A stretch of DNA of 9,186 nt from Actinomycetota bacterium (GTDB lineage: Bacteria > Actinomycetota > Acidimicrobiia > Acidimicrobiales > Ilumatobacteraceae): contig SXPW01000123.1 of NCBI GenBank assembly GCA_005793785.1, forward strand, positions 1-9,186, given 5' to 3'. This document shows positions 1-5,545 of the stretch, piece by piece (the first letter of the stretch is position 1; each line of letters starts with the position of its first letter). A program made the translations under genes and the position numbers. Below the pieces are notes generated by a model. The model was not told where the DNA came from and made no database searches. It saw nothing but the letters and a program-made list of their open reading frames with translations.

Positions 1-2
1 AT

Positions 3-398
3 TCCAACCGAACCATCGCGATGCCTCGGCGCACGTCCCGCGACGCGTCGTCGCCCGTCAAACGAATGGACGGCCCCGGACTCTTCGATCCGACGTTGCC
101 GATCAATTCCCCGCAACTGGCGCCGTTCAAGAACCAAGTTCCAGCCCCGTCGGTCGACATCGAGGAGTCCGTGCCGGAGCCCCAGTACGCGCCGAAGTTC
201 GATCGCACGAGCGACGTCGGTGGGGCACTCAATGCCACGGGTCGCCTGTTGCGCCGCGCGTTCTCCAGCCAGACCAAACCAATCGAGCGACCGTCGAGTT
301 TGGGAGCGGATGGTCGCGCGACAGCAAGCACCGACACCGATTCGTTGCCCCAGGGTGACCACATCGACGACTTCAATCAAGGCGACCATGTCGAGTAA
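3..398 (+). CDS. 3' part of an unrecognised protein with a low-complexity tail
   Basis: The frame is open from the window edge to the TAA at 396-398, so this is probably the C-terminal part of a longer gene. An ATG at 21 could alternatively begin a 125-residue protein. I do not recognise a family. The visible chain is rich in Pro, Ser, Asp and Arg, with no membrane segment, no cysteine and little hydrophobic periodicity, which reads as a disordered tail. The only more structured stretch is a short basic segment around GALNATGRLLRRAF, about residues 68-81 counted from the ATG. The last residues carry a small duplication (QGDHIDD then QGDHVE). The SRPBCC gene begins 30 nt after the stop on the same strand, so the two may be co-transcribed. 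Reality of the coding frame is moderately supported; function is unknown. Confidence 0.5.
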   Translation, partial: SNRTIAMPRRTSRDASSPVKRMDGPGLFDPTLPINSPQLAPFKNQVPAPSVDIEESVPEPQYAPKFDRTSDVGGALNATGRLLRRAFSSQTKPIERPSSLGADGRATASTDTDSLPQGDHIDDFNQGDHVE

Positions 399-428
399 TC
401 GCGTCGAATAGTCGACGTCTGGACAACG

Positions 429-863
429 ATGGATCTCGAAGCAGCGTTGCAAACTTCGGCGACTCCTGCTGCCGTCGTCGTTTTCGTCGCGGAACTCGAT
501 ACCTATCCGCAGTGGATGTCGCTCGTGCATTCGGCTCGCCGACTCGAAGCATCCGAACCGACGTGGGACGTGGAGTTGCGGGCGAAGGTGGGACCATTCG
601 CGCGGTCGAAACGTCTACGCATGGTGCGTTCCGAATTCGTCGAGGGCGGCCGGACCCGCATCGTGTTCGACCGACGCGAAGTCGACGGTCGCCAACATGC
701 GGCCTGGCGTCTCACCATCACCGTGTGGAGCGAGGGGACGACGACCCATCTCACCATGCACCTGCATTACGACGGTCGATTCTTCGCTGGCGTCGTCGAG
801 TCGATTCTGCAGCACGAAATCGACGCCGGTCGCACCCGACTTGCCGGATTGTTGGGTGACTGA
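429..863 (+). CDS. SRPBCC-fold (polyketide cyclase/dehydrase-like) protein
   Basis: This 144-residue protein has the length and layout of the SRPBCC (START/Bet v1-like) superfamily, which binds hydrophobic ligands in a helix-grip pocket. Visible signs are an N-terminal strand-helix stretch with 'AELDTYPQWM' at about residues 22-31, matching the usual 'v.d...yp.W...v' start. Alternating strands follow, with 'TRIVFDRREVDG' and 'AAWRLTITVW' near the middle. A long amphipathic C-terminal helix starts near 'FAGVVESILQHEIDAGRTRLAGLLGD'-like residues 119-144. No signal peptide or membrane segment is seen. The ATG at 429 has no clear Shine-Dalgarno sequence and no TAnnnT hexamer at leaderless spacing, so it may rely on the upstream gene's transcript. 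The ligand cannot be read from sequence. It converges on rlmN, with 21 nt between the stop codons. Confidence 0.75.
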   Translation: MDLEAALQTSATPAAVVVFVAELDTYPQWMSLVHSARRLEASEPTWDVELRAKVGPFARSKRLRMVRSEFVEGGRTRIVFDRREVDGRQHAAWRLTITVWSEGTTTHLTMHLHYDGRFFAGVVESILQHEIDAGRTRLAGLLGD

Positions 864-876
864 GTCGGTACGCGTT

Positions 877-900
877 CCGACGCCCTACACGTGGCGTCGG
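877..900. terminator. Hairpin at the convergent SRPBCC/rlmN 3' ends
   Basis: Arms CCGACGCC (877-884) and GGCGTCGG (893-900) are perfect reverse complements around an 8-nt loop. The loop contains the rlmN stop codon, so the hairpin overlaps the last codons of rlmN and lies just beyond the SRPBCC stop. A competing 5-bp stem, GTCGG (864-868) with CCGAC (877-881), shares the left arm. Neither side has a U-rich tract, so this is not a textbook intrinsic terminator. A bidirectional 3' end or RNA-stabilising hairpin is the likely role. Confidence 0.4.
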
Positions 901-1937
901 GCAGTCAGCACCACCGGCTGACCCGCGGCGAGCTGGCCGCACGCAGCGTCGATATCCGTTCCACGATTGCGTCTAATCGTTGCGTTCACGCCGCGGTCCT
1001 TCAATCGTTCGGCGAATCGTCGCACGCCGGCGGCATCGGTACCGCGCGTGGGGAAGCCCGGCGTCGGGTTGAGCGGAATGAGATTCACGTGAGCGGTCGG
1101 CTTCAGTGACATCGCCAGTTTGGCGAGTTCGGTCGCATCACGAGCCGTGTCGTTCACGCCGTCGATGAGCGCCCATTCGAAACTGATGCGGCGGTTCTTG
1201 GCGCGCAAGTACTCGCGGCACACGTCCATCAATTCGTTGATCGGGTAGCGCTTGTTGATCGGCACCAGGTCGTTGCGCAAGTCGTCACGCGCGGCATGGA
1301 GCGACACGGCGAGATTCACCGGCAAGGGACGAGTGGCGAGCGTGCGGATACCCGGCACGATGCCGACGGTCGAGATGGTGAGATGACGGGCGGAGATTCC
1401 CATGTCGCCGTGGAGGCGTTCGACCGCGCCCCACACCGCCGGCTCGTTCGCGAGCGGTTCGCCCATGCCCATGAACACGATGTTGGCGACGCGTTGTTGG
1501 CGTTGCTTGGCGTGTCGGGATGCGCGCACGACCTGTTCGACGATCTCGCCGACGGAGAGTTGCCGACTGAAACCCGCCTGGCCCGTGGCACAAAACCCGC
1601 ACGCCATGGCACAGCCGGCCTGCGTGCTGACGCACACCGTTACCCGGTCGGCGTAGTGCATGAGCACCGTCTCGATCGGGTGGTTGCCGTCGACCAACCG
1701 CCAGAGGAACTTGATCGTGTCGCCCTTGTCGCTCACGCTCTCGCGAACCAACGCCAGACTCGTCGGCAGCGTCTCGTGAAGCTTGGTGCGCAACGGAGCC
1801 GACAACGTGGTGACATCGTCGAGCGCCTTGCACTGTTCGTACAGGCCGGCCCACAACTGCTTCACCCGATACGGCGGTTCGCCGATCAATACGTCGGCGA
1901 GTTGTTGGTACGAAGCGTCGTACAGCGAAAGGGTCAC
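885..1937 (-). CDS. rlmN: Dual-specificity 23S rRNA/tRNA (adenine-C2) methyltransferase RlmN
   Basis: RlmN is a radical-SAM enzyme that methylates C2 of A2503 in 23S rRNA and, in E. coli, A37 of some tRNAs. From the GTG at 1937 the protein has 350 residues, usual for the family. The radical-SAM cluster motif CAMACGFC supplies Cys109, Cys113 and Cys116. MGMGEP (about 156-161) is the SAM-binding glycine motif. The two non-cluster cysteines of the methyl-transfer mechanism appear to be Cys102 (VCVSTQ) and Cys333 in 'GTDIDAACGQL', a close match to the family signature. The frame stays open upstream to an ATG at 2222, but those 95 extra residues lie antisense-like inside the peptidase gene and are Arg-rich, unlike RlmN. 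The GTG overlaps the peptidase stop as GTGA, and a GAAGG lies unusually close, 1 nt upstream. Translational coupling is therefore likely. Confidence 0.97.
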   Translation of the reverse strand: MTLSLYDASYQQLADVLIGEPPYRVKQLWAGLYEQCKALDDVTTLSAPLRTKLHETLPTSLALVRESVSDKGDTIKFLWRLVDGNHPIETVLMHYADRVTVCVSTQAGCAMACGFCATGQAGFSRQLSVGEIVEQVVRASRHAKQRQQRVANIVFMGMGEPLANEPAVWGAVERLHGDMGISARHLTISTVGIVPGIRTLATRPLPVNLAVSLHAARDDLRNDLVPINKRYPINELMDVCREYLRAKNRRISFEWALIDGVNDTARDATELAKLAMSLKPTAHVNLIPLNPTPGFPTRGTDAAGVRRFAERLKDRGVNATIRRNRGTDIDAACGQLAAGQPVVLTARRHV

Positions 1938-3781
1938 GCCTTCAAGTGTGGCGCAGCAAGCCGTGCGTACTCGGTCATGCGTTCGCGCAACACGTCGAGT
2001 GACGCCGTCCAGAAGGCTTCCTTCGTGACGTCGAGCCCGAACGATTGGCCGAGTTGTTCGGCGGAGTCCATGCCGGCGCGCGACAACAGGTCGTCGTAGC
2101 CGCCACGGAATCGCTCGGGGTCGCGCTTGTACTGCGCGTACAAACCCAACCCGAAGAGGAGTCCGTAGGTATACGGCCAGTTGTAGAAGTGGCTTCCGTA
2201 GTAGTGGGGTTTCAAGATCCACATGTACGGATGTGCGGTCGACTGGTCGATGCCGTCACCGTAGGCGCGGTTTTGGGCATCGCCCATCATCTCGTTGAGT
2301 TCGCTCACGCCGAGGGTGCGGCGCTGACGTCGGGCGAACACCTCGGACTCGAAGAGGAAACGACTGTGGATGTCGACCACGACTTGTGCGGCACCCTGCA
2401 GATCGACGTCGAGGAGCGCCAAGCGCTCATCGCCCTGCAAGCGAGACAGACCTTCCTCCACCACGAGGGTCTCACAGAAGATGCTCGCGGTTTCGGCCAG
2501 TGCCATCGGAAGGTTCCGCTGCATCGGCGTACGATGCGCCAGTTGCGTGTTGTGGTACGCGTGCCCGAGTTCGTGGGCGGTGGTTTGCGCCGAGTCGACG
2601 CTGCCGCTCCAGTTGAGCAGGACCAGCGACCGATCGTCGACGAAGGACATGCAGAACGCCCCGCCCACCTTGCCCTCACGTGGCTCGGCGTCGATCCATC
2701 GTTCGTCGAGCGAACGATCCACCAGTCCGGCGAGACGATCGCTGTACGCGCCGAACGCACCGCGTACCAATTGCACTCCCTGGTCCCACGAGATGTTGCT
2801 CGGTGCGAACGACAATGGCGCGAGCAGGTTCCACCACGAGACGCCGTTCTTCTCGCCGTTCAGTTGACCCTTCACGCGAAGCCAACGACGAAAGTCGGGC
2901 AGCGACGCGTGGATGGCCGATTGCATTGCGTCGAACGTCGGACGACTGACGCTGTTGGCGTAGAGCGACGCATCGAGCGGCGACGTCCAATTGCGACGAC
3001 GATTCACGGTGTTGGCCTCACCCTTGATGGCGTTCATCGCCGCAGCGCAAGCGGTGCCGATGGTCGGCCACGCGCGCATCTCGGCTTCGTACGCAGCCTT
3101 GCGCACTCGAACATCGGGATTGCTCGCAAGCCCGCGCACCGCCGCCATCGGCAATTCCTTGGTGCCGTCGGGCAGTTCGACGGACGTCTTCAATTGCGAG
3201 GTGATGTCACCCTGCAGTCGACCCCACGCGGAGGATCCGGTGGTCGACAGTTCCGAGTACAAGTTCTCCTCGGCTTCACTCATCTGATGTTCGGCGCGCG
3301 ACTGCAGGCGACGAAGCGGACCAACGTGCTCGCGTGCCTGGTCGCTCACTTTCGCGAGTGCGTCCGCATCGAGTGACTTCACCCACTCGGCCAGTCGTGC
3401 GACGAGTGGCGACATCTTGCTGTCGATGACCTCGAGTTCCGACAGCAGACCCTGGGCCCGCTCGTGGCGGGTGTCGGTGCTCACCGTCGCATAGACGTAG
3501 GCGCCGAGCACGTTGTTTGCCTCGGCCACTGCGTTGAAGGCGGTGATGATCGCGTCGGCTGCTGCGGCGTCGTCTGCCGTTGGCGCGCGCGATGCCGTTC
3601 CGCGAACGTCGTGCTCGTCGAACAACGACGCGAGTCGTCCGACGTCGGCGCCGAGCCGTTCCATTGCATCGGTGAACGACCGCGAGTCGAACGACTCGTG
3701 TACGTCGGCAACGGACCAGCGGGGCAGGGCAGTCGAATCGGGCAGGGCAGTCGAATCGGGCAGGGCAGTCGAATCGGGCAT
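1934..3781 (-). CDS. M3 family zinc oligoendopeptidase (PepF-type)
   Basis: This 615-residue cytosolic metallopeptidase cleaves short peptides. The zinc site is HELGH at residues 403-407 (two His ligands and the catalytic Glu404), with the third ligand Glu430 in 'ALAETASIFCE'. The C-terminal segment 'HPYMWILKPHYYGSHFYNWPYTYG' starts at about 517 and carries the His/Tyr residues typical of M3B substrate binding; I recognise it as oligoendopeptidase F-like. No signal peptide is seen. The N-terminus is odd: MP is followed by three copies of DSTALP before 'RWSVADVHESF', the normal family beginning, so one ancestral copy seems to have been expanded. ATG 3781 is chosen because TAGTTT lies 6 nt upstream, and its TAG is an in-frame stop. 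The gene lies 48 nt after mshD and overlaps the rlmN start. Base composition resembles that of its neighbours. Confidence 0.95.
   Translation of the reverse strand: MPDSTALPDSTALPDSTALPRWSVADVHESFDSRSFTDAMERLGADVGRLASLFDEHDVRGTASRAPTADDAAAADAIITAFNAVAEANNVLGAYVYATVSTDTRHERAQGLLSELEVIDSKMSPLVARLAEWVKSLDADALAKVSDQAREHVGPLRRLQSRAEHQMSEAEENLYSELSTTGSSAWGRLQGDITSQLKTSVELPDGTKELPMAAVRGLASNPDVRVRKAAYEAEMRAWPTIGTACAAAMNAIKGEANTVNRRRNWTSPLDASLYANSVSRPTFDAMQSAIHASLPDFRRWLRVKGQLNGEKNGVSWWNLLAPLSFAPSNISWDQGVQLVRGAFGAYSDRLAGLVDRSLDERWIDAEPREGKVGGAFCMSFVDDRSLVLLNWSGSVDSAQTTAHELGHAYHNTQLAHRTPMQRNLPMALAETASIFCETLVVEEGLSRLQGDERLALLDVDLQGAAQVVVDIHSRFLFESEVFARRQRRTLGVSELNEMMGDAQNRAYGDGIDQSTAHPYMWILKPHYYGSHFYNWPYTYGLLFGLGLYAQYKRDPERFRGGYDDLLSRAGMDSAEQLGQSFGLDVTKEAFWTASLDVLRERMTEYARLAAPHLKA
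3722..3780. repeat. Perfect 18-bp tandem repeat, three copies plus a partial fourth
   Basis: The unit GGGCAGGGCAGTCGAATC occurs at 3722-3739, 3740-3757 and 3758-3775 without a mismatch, followed by GGGCA at 3776-3780, which runs into the peptidase start codon. On the minus strand each unit encodes D-S-T-A-L-P. The length is a multiple of three, so gain or loss of units keeps the frame. Exact identity, including third codon positions, indicates recent duplication by slippage or unequal recombination. Confidence 0.95.
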
Positions 3782-3787
3782 GGTGCG

Positions 3788-3793
3788 AAACTA
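3788..3793 (-). promoter_or_regulatory. Candidate leaderless -10 element of the peptidase gene
   Basis: The minus strand reads TAGTTT, then 6 nt (CGCACC), then the ATG at 3781. That spacing puts transcription start at or next to the start codon. There is no Shine-Dalgarno sequence and no clear -35 hexamer. A tandem 7-bp direct repeat (GTGACGA at 3801-3807 and 3808-3814, plus-strand reading) lies immediately upstream, reaching the expected -35 position. The call rests on pattern and spacing only. Confidence 0.45.
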
Positions 3794-3829
3794 TCTGGCG
3801 GTGACGAGTGACGAGGAACGGGTGCAGGA

Positions 3830-4573
3830 CTAGGAGATGGTCCCGACGAACACATGATCCCGCCGAACCACCGTCATGCCGAGGGACTCGTACAACGCGA
3901 TGGCGGGAGTGTTGTCACCCGCCACGTACAACATGCCTTGGCGAAGGCCCCGATGGGCGAGATGCGCAAATCCGGCGATGGTGAGCGAACGACCGATTCC
4001 GCGACCATGGAAGGCGGGGTCGACGCCGATGACGTAGATCTCACCGACCGGAGCAGTGTGGGTGTGATCGTGGGCGTCTGAACGGCCGTGGTCGTGGGCG
4101 ACCGTGTGGTCGTGTACCTGGGTCCAGCAGAAGCCAGCGATCGAACCCTCACGTTCATGGAGCAGGAATCCGTGCGCATCGAACCAAGGTTCGGCGAGTT
4201 GCTCGACGAGCACCTCCTCGTTCCAGTCGCCTTGTTCGGGATGGTCGGCGAACGCACGAGCGTTGACCTCGAGCCACGCCGCATTGTCGACGCCCGGTCG
4301 AAACGGTCGGGTGACGAATCCCTCCGCCACACGATGATCGGCGACGAGCGGCAACGAACATCGCATATGGAGCAGTGGTGCGTCGGCCCGCAGCCCGTGG
4401 CGTTCGGCGCTCGCTATCTCGGCATCGGTGGGTTCGAACACGAACCATCGAACCGAGCCACCACCGGACGAGCGGACGGTGTGTAGCGCCGCGTCGACGT
4501 CGTGCGCCGACAGATGATCGTGGCTGCGAAGCACCCACCCGCGGTTGACGCGCGAGAGGTGAACGTGCGACAC
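3830..4573 (-). CDS. mshD: Mycothiol synthase (GNAT acetyltransferase) with His-rich insert
   Basis: MshD acetylates Cys-GlcN-Ins with acetyl-CoA, the last step of mycothiol synthesis. The C-terminal GNAT domain (about 85-247) matches the family closely. It has 'NARAFADHPEQGDW' (104-117), 'GFCWTQVH' (147-154), 'GEIYVIGVDPAFHGRGIGRSLT' with the acetyl-CoA loop (177-198), and 'LYVAGDNTPAIALYESLGM' (215-233). Two features are unusual. A His-rich insert at 154-173 has seven His in twenty residues. The whole protein has 247 residues against roughly 300 usually, because the N-terminal GNAT domain is cut to about 80 residues and shows no acetyl-CoA loop. The GTG at 4573 is the furthest possible start: an in-frame TAG lies four codons upstream, and that TAG opens the TAGCCT promoter element. 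The gene heads a minus-strand group with the peptidase and rlmN and diverges from nth. Confidence 0.88.
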   Translation of the reverse strand: MSHVHLSRVNRGWVLRSHDHLSAHDVDAALHTVRSSGGGSVRWFVFEPTDAEIASAERHGLRADAPLLHMRCSLPLVADHRVAEGFVTRPFRPGVDNAAWLEVNARAFADHPEQGDWNEEVLVEQLAEPWFDAHGFLLHEREGSIAGFCWTQVHDHTVAHDHGRSDAHDHTHTAPVGEIYVIGVDPAFHGRGIGRSLTIAGFAHLAHRGLRQGMLYVAGDNTPAIALYESLGMTVVRRDHVFVGTIS

Positions 4574-4579
4574 GGCGAA

Positions 4580-4585
4580 AGGCTA
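4580..4585 (-). promoter_or_regulatory. Candidate leaderless -10 element of mshD
   Basis: The minus strand reads TAGCCT, then 6 nt (TTCGCC), then the GTG at 4573, with no room for a Shine-Dalgarno site. No convincing -35 is visible. The same hexamer precedes hisC at the same spacing and the small gene at 5305 at a slightly longer one. Confidence 0.5.
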
Positions 4586-4613
4586 CCGATGGGCGTGTCG
4601 TGCGAACCACGAT

Positions 4614-4619
4614 TACGGT
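4614..4619 (+). promoter_or_regulatory. Candidate leaderless -10 element of nth
   Basis: TACGGT fits TAnnnT and is followed by 7 nt and the GTG at 4627. This is the main reason for preferring 4627 over the in-frame GTGs at 4600 and 4618, neither of which has a TAnnnT hexamer at this distance. The element stands 28 bp from the divergent mshD element, so the two upstream promoter regions overlap. Confidence 0.35.
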
Positions 4620-4626
4620 GGAATCC

Positions 4627-5292
4627 GTGCCCGCGAAAACGCCACGGCCGAAACGACCCAACAAGTCGGAACTTCCGCGACATGCTCGCACCATTCTGAG
4701 GGACTTGAAGAAGGATTACCCCGTCGCCATCTGTGAACTCACGCATGAGTCGCCGTTCCAGCTCCTGGCGGCAACCATCCTTTCGGCGCAATGCACCGAC
4801 GCGCGGGTCAACATGGTGACGCCACATCTCTTTGCTGCATATCCCACGGCTGCCGCCATGGCCGTCGCGGATATCTCCCACGTCGAGCAACTGGTTCGTT
4901 CGACCGGCTTCTATGCCTCGAAGGCGAAGAACCTCATCGGTATGGCGAACGGGGTGATGACACGGTTCAACGGCGAGGTTCCGACCAAGATCGAGGACCT
5001 CGTGACGTTGCCCGGTGTCGGTCGCAAGACGGCCAACGTCCTGCGCAGCGTGGCGTTCGACCTCCCCGGATTGCCCGTCGATACCCACGTCCTGCGGTTG
5101 TCGAAACGTCTCGGCCTCACCAGGGACGTCGACCCTGTCAAGGTGGAGTTGCAACTCAATGCACTCCTGCCGCCCAAGGAATGGGGCGAGTTCAGCCTGC
5201 GGATGATCCTCCACGGTCGGCGTATCTGCGACGCTCGCAAACCGAAGTGCGCGGAGTGCCGATTGGCCAAGGTGTGCCCGTCTCGCGCCTAG
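4627..5292 (+). CDS. nth: Endonuclease III, base-excision repair DNA glycosylase/AP lyase
   Basis: Nth removes oxidised pyrimidines and nicks the abasic site in base-excision repair. From GTG 4627 the protein has 221 residues; a start at GTG 4600 would add nine. 'LLAATILSAQCTDARVN' (about 46-62) is the conserved helix. The helix-hairpin-helix is 'LPGVGRKTANV', holding catalytic Lys134, and 'LPVDTHVLRL' holds the catalytic Asp152. The C-terminus has four [4Fe-4S] cysteines in the pattern C-X6-C-X2-C-X5-C (about 201, 208, 211, 217), so the iron-sulfur cluster is intact. The basic N-terminal stretch (KTPRPKRPNK) is typical of the variable N-terminus. It is divergent from mshD across 53 bp. The two products share an oxidative-damage theme, which may be coincidental. 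The stop TAG at 5290 is also the first half of the next promoter-like hexamer. Confidence 0.96.
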   Translation: MPAKTPRPKRPNKSELPRHARTILRDLKKDYPVAICELTHESPFQLLAATILSAQCTDARVNMVTPHLFAAYPTAAAMAVADISHVEQLVRSTGFYASKAKNLIGMANGVMTRFNGEVPTKIEDLVTLPGVGRKTANVLRSVAFDLPGLPVDTHVLRLSKRLGLTRDVDPVKVELQLNALLPPKEWGEFSLRMILHGRRICDARKPKCAECRLAKVCPSRA

Positions 5293-5295
5293 CCT
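5290..5295 (+). promoter_or_regulatory. TAGCCT element before the small gene at 5305
   Basis: TAGCCT begins with the nth stop codon and is followed by 9 nt and the ATG at 5305, or none to the TTG at 5296. A transcript starting 6-7 nt after the hexamer would have a leader of only 2-3 nt. It is an exact copy of the mshD and hisC hexamers, but the spacing is less ideal. Confidence 0.35.
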
Positions 5296-5304
5296 TTGCG
5301 CGCG

Positions 5305-5532
5305 ATGTCCAACGATCGGAACGATGCATCGGCCGCCGCCGAACTTTCCGCGCTCGCTGACGCGGTCGAAGCGTGTCGATCGCGACTCACCGCACTCGCC
5401 GAGCGTCGAAATGCTGCAGTGCGCAATTCCGACGAAGAGTCCGATTCGCTCCTGGTGTCGATCTACGAGGCAGAGCGTGGACTTTCCACCGCGATCCGTT
5501 TGTTGCAGCGGGCGGTGCGGACCGCCCGCTAA
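5305..5532 (+). CDS. Small helical protein of unknown function
   Basis: This is a 75-residue protein from ATG 5305; an in-frame TTG at 5296 would give 78 but abuts the TAGCCT element. I do not recognise a family. After a polar N-terminus (SNDRNDASA) the chain is Ala/Leu/Glu/Arg-rich with heptad-like spacing: 'LSALADAVEACRSRLTALAERR' at about 15-36 and 'SLLVSIYEAERGLSTAIRLLQRAVRTA' at about 48-74. A short acidic turn (NSDEESD) separates these, suggesting a two-helix hairpin or coiled coil. There is one cysteine and no transmembrane segment. The gene starts 12 nt after nth and ends 13 nt before hisC, so it sits in the leader of the histidine operon. Its last codons contain the inverted repeat at 5507-5530. 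Position and composition support a real gene, but a role in nth or his function is only a guess. Confidence 0.65.
   Translation: MSNDRNDASAAAELSALADAVEACRSRLTALAERRNAAVRNSDEESDSLLVSIYEAERGLSTAIRLLQRAVRTAR
5507..5530. promoter_or_regulatory. Perfect 10-bp inverted repeat upstream of hisC
   Basis: Arms AGCGGGCGGT (5507-5516) and ACCGCCCGCT (5521-5530) are exact reverse complements around a 4-nt GCGG centre. The repeat covers the last seven codons of the small gene up to the first base of its stop and ends 3 bp before the hisC TAGCCT hexamer, so it spans the expected -35 region. As RNA it would form a strong GC hairpin, but no U-tract follows. It could be an operator, a terminator of the nth-side transcript, or partly chance in Arg/Ala codons. 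Confidence 0.5.
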
Positions 5533-5533
5533 G

Positions 5534-5539
5534 TAGCCT
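5534..5539 (+). promoter_or_regulatory. Candidate leaderless -10 element of hisC and the his operon
   Basis: TAGCCT is followed by 6 nt (TATCGC) and the GTG at 5546. No Shine-Dalgarno or -35 hexamer is visible. The TAG is an in-frame stop four codons before the GTG, exactly as for mshD and the peptidase. Confidence 0.5.
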
Positions 5540-5545
5540 TATCGC

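Noticed and set aside
1938..2222. 95-residue N-terminal extension of RlmN from an ATG at 2222
   Set aside because: It lies entirely within the peptidase 3' coding region, is Arg-rich and unlike RlmN; the GTG at 1937 gives the normal family length.
2045..3376. 443-codon plus-strand open frame opposite the peptidase
   Set aside because: It is the complement of a clearly conserved metallopeptidase; long antisense frames are common in GC-rich DNA, and its product shows no motifs.
3722..3780. Short CRISPR-like array
   Set aside because: The units are directly adjacent with no spacers and encode a hexapeptide in frame; it is a tandem coding repeat.
4600..4626. GTG at 4600 as the nth start
   Set aside because: Possible, but it would place the TACGGT box inside the gene and has no promoter-like or ribosome-site signal; 4627 is preferred, though not proven.
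4414..5214. 266-codon minus-strand frame opposite nth
   Set aside because: It is antisense to intact endonuclease III and runs across the mshD start region; no recognisable protein features.
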